This document shows positions 14,101 through 24,100 of a stretch of DNA of 64,000 nucleotides, piece after piece. Below the pieces are notes generated by a model. It made no database searches. It was not told the origin of the DNA and saw nothing but the letters and a program-made list of their open reading frames with translations. The stretch is taken from NCBI RefSeq assembly GCF_009870125.1, contig NC_046679.1:9486001-9550000 (forward strand), given 5' to 3'. Both the position numbers and the translations under genes were made by a program. Origin of the DNA: Drosophila pseudoobscura (Eukaryota; Arthropoda; Insecta; Diptera; Drosophilidae). Positions within the stretch are counted from its first letter, which is position 1. Every line of letters begins with the position of its first letter.

Positions 14101-15993
14101 ACATTTAATGTAATGAATATTTTGCTGTCTACTGCCCTGTCCCCATATTGAGGGCCACAAAACTATTAAATTAAATCATTCACTAATGAGTGCGAAAAAT
14201 GTTCATTTGTGGGCTCTTCTTTAGCCGGGCCATGACTCTTTTCAGGTAATTTCTTATTTGCTTTCGGGGAAAGCTTGGTGGGCAGCTCTTCATAAGCATT
14301 AATTCCGGTAATTAATGTGTATTGGCAAATAATTAATCAGCTCCTTGAATAGGTAATTAGCAAAGTGTGTACTAATTCGCCGATTGTCCTGGGCCACTGC
14401 CACTGCCAGGAATTGCCATATATCAATGCGGATTATGCTGTTCCGGATAATTCCAATAACAAATCGCATAAACTGAACCCGTTTCGGAAAATAGGTATAC
14501 GAGTATCGCTCCAGAAAACCTGAAAATGTGTTTGTGCAACAACCAAAGCCAAAAAACCTCAAAAAGCAATTAGCAAATAAAGCAGAGACAGGCCTTCTCT
14601 TTGGCACAGCGTGAGCCGAAAACAAATAAGCACCAAAAACCAAAACAAAACAAAGCCAAATCTAAAAACGAAGGCAAAAACACAACAACAGAAACAAAGG
14701 CAACTTGGAGTCAAATACAAAATGAAAGGACATTAAACATGAACGAGCATTGGTGGGACAAAGTAAACGCCAGGATTAAAACGGCTCTTTCACTCGCTCC
14801 GGGTCGCCCTCTGTACATTTCCATGACCACACACACAGATACACACTGGCACAGACAATTGTGGGCATACAGACAGAGAGACAGCGAGGCATGGCCATGC
14901 CACCAAACGCTTCCCCAATTGGATTCAGCCTCAATGCCGCCACTTAAGCAGCGCTACGTGAGCAAGGAGACACACACGCAAATAACTGCGGGGGCAGCTT
15001 TTAATTATCTCGTTATTTTTTAATTTCCAGCATTTCACTGATTTCATTTCGAGCACATTGAGCGCGCCAGGCGGTCGCCCCCGAGATGAGGTCTTTCCCG
15101 TCGCCGCCTTACAAACCCGCCCGAACGCTGAGTATGCAGAAGCGAAGGAGGAGGACCTTGAGATGCAACTAATTCGCAGCTCGCTTAATTCTGCTCCGGC
15201 TGTTGTCTTTGGGGGTCTGGGCCAGGTCCAGGCCAGGACAAGCCGAGGACAGGTATAATTTGTTAACGCTCTAATGGCCCGGCCACTTTGAATGGCTTTT
15301 AAAGCCCCACAAAGGCGAGGCGAGGCACACTGTAAAGTGAGCTGAAAAACAATTAAGGCAGCCGGCTGCCCGCTGCCTCGCTGCCCCGCCGACCTGTCGA
15401 CCCATCAACCCTCCACATTAACATCAAATTAGTTTGTGGATTAACACGTTTTTCACATGCCGGTGGCCGAAGAAGGTATGGGACCGTTGGGATTGTGTGT
15501 GTGTGTCCCAAGCAAGTGAGGCACCCAAGCTTCATTACGCATACGCGACGATGGCTGGTGCGGCAGGGAGTGGAGTGGAACGGGATCTTAGCTCTTTAGT
15601 TTGCCCCCATACCTTCCCGTGTGCACTGAGGCATGTGAAAGGCTTACATATACTAATTATACTCCTGGCTTGCTCTTATTTTAGGGGGCATAGTTAAAAA
15701 TACTTTAAGGTTTATTATTAACAAGTGCCACAACTATATTAAGAGTTTTGTCCTTCCATCGCATACTTTCTGCTTATTGGGGATTGCCAGTGTAGCAGCT
15801 CAGAGCAGTGCTGAACGGGGGGATAGGAGTGGTTTCAGATCCGGCAACGTAACGAGATATTTAAATAAAAGTTTTTTGTTCGACCTGGCAAAGTTTGCAG
15901 CTACAAAATAGGCTTCATTGCTCTTTTGTCATGCCCGACTAGCTGGCAGCATATATCTTGGAGCTAAAATCAGTGCCACAATGAGCATATTGT
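11113..15993. other. intergenic region, no supported gene
   Basis: No convincing gene. Long frames such as 11192-11641, 12422-12793 and 14601-15023 have no ATG near their starts or are driven by low-complexity K/T/Q sequence. CA-rich tracts lie near 13490-13540. A short stretch near 12460-12490 (CCCTTCTACTCCACGAGTAC then GGGGTAT) resembles the terminal motif of Drosophila DINE-1/mini-me-type repeats and may be a remnant. Confidence 0.55.
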
Positions 15994-16290
15994 ATGGCTA
16001 AAAAATTTAATGCTTACGTGCCTGAAATATCCAGCGAGGCACAAAGGAAGCGATTGCAATATATGGATGGACTGGAGCATGTGAGGCGCATCGCATCGAC
16101 TATGCCGGCAAAGTTCATAAATAAAGCGTCCGAAAACCTCGGCTTGCCTTGGCTTGGGGATTGGTTTAAAATAAAAGTTTCTTGCCGCTGCAACAAAAAC
16201 GTAAAGGCTGCCTCGCAAATGCTGCACTATAAAGAAAATCGTTTACTGATTTACTCGGTGTGGTCTTCTGTGGAGCGTTGCTCCAACTAA
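15994..16290 (+). CDS. possible small ORF, unknown
   Basis: Single open frame of 98 residues starting at a true ATG, with mixed amino-acid composition (no low-complexity bias) and ATAAAA-rich sequence immediately after the stop. It begins MAKKFNAYVPEI and has a predicted helical stretch rich in charged residues (about 13-45), then an aromatic segment LGLPWLGDWFKIKV (49-62). No signal peptide, membrane segment or known domain is visible, and I do not recognise it. An out-of-frame ATG lies just upstream. It may be a chance ORF. Confidence 0.25.
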   Translation: MAKKFNAYVPEISSEAQRKRLQYMDGLEHVRRIASTMPAKFINKASENLGLPWLGDWFKIKVSCRCNKNVKAASQMLHYKENRLLIYSVWSSVERCSN

Positions 16291-17124
16291 TAAAAGTTTT
16301 CGCTCTTCGACGGCGTCGATGTTGGTGTGCCACACCCATACACCCGATTCGATTGCTGGTCATCGGTGGAAACGTTTGCTGTTGTGGCTTTTCAGCAATT
16401 TCAACGCACGTCCTGGGGAGGGGGGGCGTCAAAAAAAAGACCTTAATCTGCCCGGCACTTTAATAATGAGATTTATATTGAAGAGAAATTGATTGCCTCT
16501 ATGGGAGTCATTAAATGGACTAAGAAATATATCCAACGACGAGAGACTTCTTTCCAAGCTGGGAATCGTTAAAATATATTCCTAACAGAATTACGTTCAG
16601 GAACCTTTAATGTTGCTCTGAAACTCTGTGGCATCTCTACTATCCTTGTAATAGGGTCACGCCAAGCTGTACTGTAACAGATTTTCTTCTGCTCTTCTTT
16701 GAAAACACATTTTCATGGGTGGAATGCTTTGTTTTATTCCATTTTAGTAATAATTTCGCAAAAAAATTTAAATTTCCGCAAGTATTTTAACACGCCATCT
16801 AGCGGAGCTAAGTAACATGCTGCACTGCTTGGATAATTGTAGATACTGTGATGCCATACTGACAAAAAAAGGTACAGTTTTCAAGCAGTAAACTGCTAAA
16901 AAGCAGTTGTTCCGTTAAGTTTAATATACATTTTTAAATGCGCCTAAGAAATGTGTTTACTTTACTCTAATAAAACGGAAATTGCTGAACATAAAAGCTA
17001 TGTGTTTTGATTGGAGTTTAAATATTTTACGGTTACAAAAGAGCATATGGCATCAGCTAATGAAAGTGTAATTCATTTTTCGAGCCCGCTGGGCTAGAAA
17101 ATAAAAAAATAATTGAAGACTGTT
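16291..17124. other. intergenic, contains a CTCF-like site
   Basis: No gene is visible. The notable element is the insulator-like motif at 16793-16805, listed separately. Confidence 0.55.
16793..16805 (-). promoter_or_regulatory. candidate CTCF/insulator site
   Basis: On the minus strand the sequence reads CCGCTAGATGGCG, which closely resembles the Drosophila CTCF core (AGATGGCGC or AGGTGGCGC with an upstream CCGCT/CCACT). It lies between the gene-poor left part of the window and the Eh-peroxidase region, where a domain boundary would be plausible. A single short match is weak evidence. Confidence 0.35.
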
Positions 17125-17308
17125 CTACATTTCTACATAAGTGGGAATGGTCTTTACGCCGTAGTTGTTGTTGCGAGCTGACATCAGGATGTAGCATTCG
17201 TTGCCCCAATTGGTGGACAAGGAATTCTTCACCAGGCAGTAGTCCAGGCACCTTGATGGTGCCAAAGCCCACTGCCAGAACGGCTTGATCCAGGCCATCC
17301 ACATCGTT
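17125..17308 (-). pseudogene. broken C-terminal fragment of a papain-family (C1A) cysteine protease
   Basis: Read on the minus strand, the first part gives DGLDQAVLAVGFGTIK. After a shift of one base the second part gives DYCLVKNSLSTNWG, then ECYILMSARNNNYGVKTIPT and a stop. These match the cathepsin-L C-terminal blocks DHAVLVVGYGT and DYWLVKNSWGTxWGxxGYIxM...CGI. The catalytic His is Gln here and the NSWG block is NSLS, so it could not be an active protease. The frame break and the absence of a recognisable N-terminal half (weak or no similarity between 17309 and 17870) indicate a decayed gene copy. Conservation of the remaining blocks suggests a fairly recent loss or a long-lived non-catalytic homologue. 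Confidence 0.7.
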
Positions 17309-18041
17309 TATTGCTGTACATTTATTAGATGATTTTTGTTATTTAAATATGTTAGTTCAGCTAGACCTTTTAATTTCCATTGAGAATGGGCTAAAGCTGT
17401 CAGCCTGACCAGGATCTATTAGGATGTTAGCACCGTAGTTATAGAAAAGCCGACTCAAAACGGCTTATGAGTTCAGGCCTCTGGAAATGTCCTGTAAATG
17501 TAGAATGTAACCACACCAAAACGATGAGAAAATGTACAGCTTATGGTCAATGGGAAAAGTTCACAACAGCATACGTCGCAATACATTATTAGTTGAGACT
17601 TGTATTCAGTAAAGATTGTATTGCCATATTTGATTGAATTGTTATGCAAGGGGTGAAGTGAGTTCACAAGCGCGAGTTGGTCCAGGGACTAGGAAATAAA
17701 AGCAATATGTCATGATTTAGAACTACAGAAAAAGCAGCTTCTTTTCATAGTTGTTAGAGAAACTTTTGCGCTGTTTGCATTTCCTGTTTGTACCAATCCA
17801 AATTCTACGAGTACTTCGTGTAACGGCTGCGCCAAAAAGAAACGCAATTAAACTGGATAAGTTACATGTTACATCCAGCGAACAACTGCTGTGAAAAGCA
17901 CTCAAGAAAGTGGCTGACTACTCTACTGCCAGCGGAAGTGACATTTTGCTTGCTGCTGGCGAGCACATATTCAATTATGTGGATTTACTGTGGAGATAAA
18001 TTGATTAATTTGCTCGCACAAAAGCCCAACGACGGACTTTG
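17309..18041. other. spacer between protease fragment and orphan promoter
   Basis: No supported gene. The N-terminal part of the cysteine protease could have lain here, but I cannot recognise it. Confidence 0.5.
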
Positions 18042-18179
18042 TATAAATACGAAAAGAACTCTTCAATCCGACAGCAGTTATTCTAGAACCAGTTTCCAGC
18101 AAACAAACTTGTTGCCAACGCCGACCCGACACTTTTTTGACCAGAGCCCACACCTCGCCGCCAAAACAATCAACTACCG
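18042..18179 (+). promoter_or_regulatory. orphan TATA promoter and non-coding first exon with strong splice donor
   Basis: TATAAATA at 18042-18049 is followed at about +30 by an initiator-like GCAGTT (near 18074). About 105 bp of A/C-rich leader then runs to a strong donor, CCG|GTAAGTG, at 18179/18180. There is no long open frame in the leader. The natural reading is a 5' untranslated exon on the plus strand. The next plus-strand gene is Eh, 1.4 kb downstream, where a pyrimidine-rich CTCTAG near 19550 could act as acceptor. An alternative upstream Eh promoter is therefore possible, but a separate non-coding transcript cannot be excluded. Confidence 0.45.
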
Positions 18180-19493
18180 GTAAGTGTCAAGTACCGTTCA
18201 TACGTCATTATCAATTCGCTTGGCCAAAATCATATGTTAAAACCCGGCTCAAGTGTCACGCCCACAAAGCGGCTGGGCTGTGACGTATTCGCGGCATTAA
18301 TCGCCGCGGGCTATTACTCATATGCTGGCGCGTGTTGCCTATTGGTTAGGAAACAAACAATTTGTGTCGCATAAAATTAGCATAACTAAAACTTTTCCCA
18401 CGATACATTTGATTCGTTTATACACCAATATATGTATATATTTTGTAGTTTAGTCTCCACATTCTGTTTCGCTTGGACGGCATCAATTTAAATCGTTTAA
18501 AGAAAAGGCAGGCGCCCCAAAACCAGTTGCAGTACCTTTGCCCTAGCCGCCTCAGTAGCGTGTCCGGTTGGAGGCAGATCCGTGTAGGACAAAAGAATGC
18601 TCATTATATCGGAGCGTAACTTATTGTTATAGCCAGGCCCACCCAACTCCGTTCTACACGCCACAGTTTTACAACATTTTTAATGCATTCACAGCACCAT
18701 TAATTAATGAGCGATCGGATCGGTTCGGAGCGGATCGGATCGGCAGACCCGGCGCTTGCCATTCGCATAAAATTTGCATTAATTACAGCTACAGTTCGGC
18801 GGCTTGACACTTCCTGCTGCTGCTGTTGCTGTAGCTTTCCGAGAAGTTTTCCTAAAGCTCTTTAGGTGCTACTTTCCTTCTGAACTTCGGTGACTTTTTT
18901 GCTGTGCTCTTGAAAGTGGGGGAAATTTTTCGCCAGCTATAAACAGCATTGATAAAATGACATGACAGATCTGTAAATAATTTACGGACCCGCGGGAGAC
19001 GGGTCTGCAAACATGTGTATTTTTAATTGCCTTACAAAACATTTCTGTCGCGTCTCCTTTGAAGTCTTATCAGAGGCATTCCATAAATTCTAACTCATTT
19101 AATGGGCCGAACATCCATTTAGCAGCCATTAAATCTGTTCACCTGATAGCTATGCAAAATTCAACGGCCACAAAACAGATCTCTGAATAGGAACATTTTT
19201 TTGCGTATCGCTCGGTACAAATCGAAATTTGCATACGCTTAGCAACTATAATGGCAGTTTTATTGAATTTGTATTGATTTTGATTCGTTGAAAGATCTGA
19301 CGTAGCTTAGCGCCACTTGGGCTGGGACTTGGGACTGGGCGCTCGAGTGTCTCTGTCCGTCAGTGGTCCGACGGCTTCGCCTCGCTTCTGCGCTTTCAGA
19401 GACCGGCTTCAGCAATAGTTGTTTTTGTTGTTTCTGTTCAGACTTCTTTACGTTATTAAGCTTTCGCATCTGCGTTTGGGCCGAGAGCATATG
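18180..19493. other. intron or upstream regulatory region of Eh
   Basis: No coding region seen. It contains a cluster of GATCGGATCGG-type repeats near 18713-18745 and several TTAATTA homeodomain-type cores. It is the natural place for enhancers driving Eh in its few neurons. Confidence 0.5.
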
Positions 19494-19502
19494 TATATAA
19501 AA
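19494..19502 (+). promoter_or_regulatory. Eh: TATA box of Eh
   Basis: TATATAAAA lies about 140 bp before the Eh start codon, giving an expected transcription start near 19525 and a leader of roughly 110 bp. Confidence 0.6.
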
Positions 19503-19636
19503 TAAGAAGACAAACGAGCGATAATAATTATTTCAACTCCGCTCTAGACCAGCCAAGTCGCAAGCCAGCCAGCCAGCTCCCGCTCATATTTGACAAATCA
19601 GACACAAAAATACTATCAACACAGAATCCATCCATC

Positions 19637-20070
19637 ATGAATACCAAGCCCTTAGTACTGTGCACCGTTGTGGTAGTTGCCCTTTCCCTGCTGCAATTCG
19701 GGGATGCCCTGCCCTCCATCGGGCACTATGGCAAGCGTTTTGGTAAGTCTGCAATCGCTCGAGTCCTCCTCCATGGCGTATTCAATTTCAATTTTAATTG
19801 CTTACTTGCAGATGCGATGGGCGGCATTGATTTCATTCAGGTTTGTCTCAATAAATCATCTTGAACCGATGATATATGGCCAATTAACACATTCACATAC
19901 TCCTTCTGCAACAGGTGTGTCTCAACAACTGCGTCCAGTGCAAGACCATGCTCGGCGACTACTTCCAGGGCCAGACCTGTGCGCTCTCCTGCCTCAAGTT
20001 CAAAGGCAAAGCCATACCCGACTGTGAGGACATCGCCTCAATAGCTCCGTTCCTTAATGCCCTCGAGTAG
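19637..20070 (+). CDS. Eh: eclosion hormone precursor
   Basis: Three coding exons: 19637-19742, 19812-19840 (only 29 bp) and 19915-20070, joined at GT-AG introns of about 70 bp. They encode 96 residues. Residues 1-24 are a hydrophobic signal peptide (LVLCTVVVVALSLLQFGDA). A short pro-segment ends at the dibasic KR (33-34), and the mature neurohormone follows. Six cysteines (47, 51, 54, 67, 71, 82) form the conserved EH pattern in GGIDFIQVCLNNCVQCK, TCALSCLKFKGK and IPDCEDIASIAPFLN. EH is released by Vm neurons and triggers ecdysis by raising cGMP in peptidergic targets. The precursor is essentially the family length (97 in D. melanogaster as I recall). A poly(A) signal AATAAA lies near 20306. 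Identification is secure. Confidence 0.97.
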
Positions 20071-20773
20071 AGCCGCCGTAGAGGCGTCTCTAGGCCCAAG
20101 AGGTGCTTTTGAGTGTGTGTGTGTGTGTTTTTGTATGGCCTGTGACTCAGGTGCGGATTTGGGTCAATGCGATGCTCAACAAGAGACGATCATGACTGCT
20201 GATTTCGACTCGACCACAAAGATTATGAAACTGACTTTTGCTAAAAAACTGAACTTCCAGCACGTAACCAAAGAGTTCCTATTAACTTAGGTATAATGTT
20301 ATCGTAAATAAACTAAACTAATTATGTCTTAATACTCAAGAAGGGCTTGTCTTTTATATCTGGCCGTAAGTGGGATTTCAGAGGCTATTATATTTTCATT
20401 CAACTTTAAAAATGTGAAGTTCCGGCACGAATCTAGGGGGTTTCCCTTTCCATTAAAACACTCCAGTTATTAACTTATCGCTCTTACGTTTACCGCTGAT
20501 GCTTTAGGATTCCTTTCTGGTACCGATTCCTATATCCAGCAGATAGTTATCTGCTGGTACTTTGAACAATCAAAAAATCATTGAGATCCGGGGTCGGCAC
20601 TCATATTTGCACATGTACGTGAGGCACCGCAGCAGCAGAACACTCTTCTATGGACTGTGTATAGGACGCTACCCTGATTCAGATGCAAAAATGTTATAGT
20701 GTTCGGTCTGTTCTTTGAATTGTTGAATTCTTTCAAGTCAATACAAATTCTTTGTTTTGTTTTTTTTATATTT
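20071..20773. other. Eh 3' UTR and convergent intergenic gap
   Basis: Contains the Eh 3' UTR with AATAAA near 20306, then a short gap to the convergent peroxidase 3' end. A perfect 9-bp inverted repeat with a 4-base loop lies at 20536-20557 (CCAGCAGAT / ATCTGCTGG). Confidence 0.6.
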
Positions 20774-20779
20774 TTTATT
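20774..20779 (-). terminator. poly(A) signal of the peroxidase gene
   Basis: AATAAA on the minus strand, about 385 bp beyond the peroxidase stop codon. It is the first canonical signal I found downstream. Confidence 0.5.
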
Positions 20780-21162
20780 TAAAAAATAGTTGCATATACA
20801 AAATCTTACATCAAAATAAATTTTATAATTATTAAAGGTTTCTTGTTCGGTTTTCCGGTCTTCAATATCATTTAACTTAATCGCTCTATTTCTGCTATTT
20901 AATAATAATATATACAAAAATATGTATGAAGAAAGAAAGAACTCTGAACTGAAGAAAATGGCAGTGTCAAACTACTGACTGGCTATAGAAATGCTGTATG
21001 GAGAGGCGAATGGTGGTGAGCACAGACTAGTAAAGAGACTAAGCAGTAGTAGAAAAGAGGAGATTTGCAGAAGTACAGAACTGCAGAGGAGAATGGACAG
21101 TGTATGGAGGCCAAAAATTGAATCCAGATTGTTAAACAAGCCTTAACCAACACAAATGGCAT

Positions 21163-24100
21163 TTACTTCCTAAAGTTGAGTAGCGTATCGGGTATTTCAT
21201 TAATGTAATTCTGAAAGATACAAGATATAGATAATAATATTTAAATCAATTTAAATCAATTCGGATAACTTACATAGAGAGAGGGATCCACGCCGTGATG
21301 GCCAAAGTCGGCCCATTTCGAAAGGTCAATCGATGGTATAATGCCGCTCTTGCAGGGCACTCGGGGGTTACTACAAAATTTCCAATAGATTAAGATATTT
21401 TCTCTGTATATGTCGAAATGGTTCACTTACATTTCGTGATCCGGCAGTACCATGGGATAGATTTGTACGGTATCTATCAAGTCAGTGTTGTCGCAAATCA
21501 AGCGGGAGAGCTTCGCCTTGCGTATCTCCTGCAGCTGTTCGGGGGTGAAGGAAGAGGGCTGGTTGGGCAGTTCGTACCAGAAGCGATCGCCGCGGCGCAG
21601 GTAACTCATCTGGGTGGCAATGACACAGGCAAAGGTCGGTCCCAGCATAGAGCCAGGCAGCGACTTCTCCGAAACTCCGCCAGACCACAGATCAATGTCA
21701 GAAGGGTGCCTACACGATAAAAAAACTGTAAGTACTGATTTAATACAAGTATAAATCATCGTGAAACCTACTCGAATATGCTGCCATAACGCAAAACAGT
21801 CTCATTGGGCATCGAGCCGTACATCTCATCCCAGGTGTTGGAGGTGGGCAGACCGCAGAACTTGCGGAACTCCATGTAGCCGGGAATACCGAACTCTCGA
21901 CCGCGCTGCATGTTGAACGAAACCAGATCCATGCCGAAGCGGGCACCCTCCTTCTTGAACAGATGGTTGGTCACCTCCTGGGTGATGGAGTCGTCCATGG
22001 CCTGGGCCACTTGGTTCATCAGACCCATGAAGTACTCATCGAGAACACCAGCCCGGTACAGATCGTAGGGGCGACGGATCAGGTCCGACAAACGTTTCGA
22101 GGCAATGAACTTGTGGGCCTTCGACCAGCGCTCCACGGCGGTGGGCAGCAGGGAGTGGCCGAAGCGGAAGGCGGCACCAGCAAAGGAATCAATTATGCCC
22201 GGATTCACTGCCGAATCATAGCCATCCCAGTAGCCGTCTTTCTGCAGCACCAGGCCGAACTTCTCCATCACCTCCTTGCCCAAAAGAATGGGCAGAAACT
22301 CGTTGTATGTCACGTGCTGGACAATGGCAATGTTGATGCGTCGTGCCTCCTGGAACAGGGTCTCGTCGTCCCAGTGTTTGTTGATTTGCGCCATCCCTGA
22401 GGCCAGGCGATTGTGCTCTCGTGCCATCAGCGTGTGCATGCAGGTCAGGACCAGCTGTTCATTCACTCGAATCTCGCCGCCCTCGAAGCAGTACATGCTC
22501 TTGTTGGGTCGCGTGCAGCCCTCGTCGGGTATATCCAGCTTTAGGGGCAGCAGGTCCTTCAGGCCGTACTCCTGGAACACGGGATTCATGCGCATCAGTC
22601 CACCGTAGCCAGTGCGAAGTTTGCGGGCAAATGCTTCCTTCACTCCGTACACAGTATTGGCATCGATGACGCCGGTTAGAGTGTTGAACTGTTGGCGCGA
22701 GCCTGGAGTGGAATTAAGCAGAGGATTAAGAGGGCTTCCACAGAAAAGGTCGAATGAAACTTACCCAGTCGGCAGCCGGGTCGGGGCGATGGGAAGCCGC
22801 GCACGAAATCGATGCACTTGACATTAAAGAGACGATAGAAGTAGTCATCATCTGGCACGCGGATCTCGTTGCAGTAGGGGTGCTTCAGATGTAGCGGACG
22901 CTTGCAACACTCCTCCGGATCGTTGCGGTTGATGGGATCTGTGTGGGAGGGGGGGGTTTATGATTATATTCACGTTGCAGCTGCTTAAAGCTGCTTATAA
23001 TGCAGCTCAAGACATACCCAGCGGAGTTCCTGTGAGCGTGAAATCGTGATCCATGAACTGACCCCAGGCAATGACCATTACAGTGCCCGCGTGATCGTGA
23101 TAGCCATCGTCGGGGTGCATGGTGCGTGAGACGACCCGCGAGAAGGGCAAGTCCCGGCCGGTAACCGATATCCGTGGGGCGTTGATACCATCCGCATAGA
23201 GGGGACCGATCAGTCGCTGGAAGGGAGCATTCGCCGCTCCCCATGTGGGATGCTCGATGTTGTTGCACAGCCCATCGAAGCGGCGGTATTTTCCTGGTCG
23301 GCACTCGACGCCCGCAAAGAAGGGCGGACACACCTCCCGAATCATCGTCTTTGAAGTGTCAATCGTGGGCAGACCCTTCTCAATCTCCTCATAGGACAGG
23401 CCATAGCTGGAACAGAAAGTAAACGGAATTTAATTGCCAGTCTGGTACGCTCGTTAGTAATTGCATCTGAATGCCGTTCACGTTCACGCAACTGCGGATA
23501 TCGCTAAACTTGGCTCTTTCCTGTGTCGCTGTCTGTCCTGACTGCCAGTCGAGCGATTCTCTACACTCGAAATGCTTATTGGAAAATTGCAAAATTAACG
23601 TATTAGCCCAGTTAGCAAACGGCCTGTAATTAACGCGCTTTTGGTCTGGCTAACAGTGACAGATATTGATGTTGATGTCTGACGTTGACAGTGGCAAATT
23701 TTTTCAATTGGTACCCGGCTTTTTTTCCAATTTTGGCCCGAGAGTTTTATGCTGACAAACATGTATTTGTGGGCAATTAAAAGATCCAGAAAATGGGGAG
23801 AAAACTGCAGTGCCGGCACATAAATATCCAAAGGGACCGCTACAGACGTAGACTCTTCCTCAAGTGAATGAGAAAGCGAGAAAAGCCGAAGGGAAATCGT
23901 TTCTGGCCGGCTATTGTGTGATGTGATGGTGAAATGGGAAGTGGAAAGCTGTAAAACTTCACAGCCAATTGGGTCTTAAAGCGAGTCTGCAATTTAGAGC
24001 GTACCCGTGGTCTAAGGTCGTTAAACCCGCGAAAATACAAGGCAACAGATTCCAGATAGGGATATTCCGTTCCTCACGGCAACAAATCAATCGCCCATAA

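Noticed and set aside
14601-15023. Plus-strand 140-codon open frame
   Set aside because: No ATG at the start and composed largely of low-complexity K/T/Q/N sequence that looks like leader or intronic DNA.
21418-22669. Several long plus-strand frames
   Set aside because: Antisense shadows of the large peroxidase exons.
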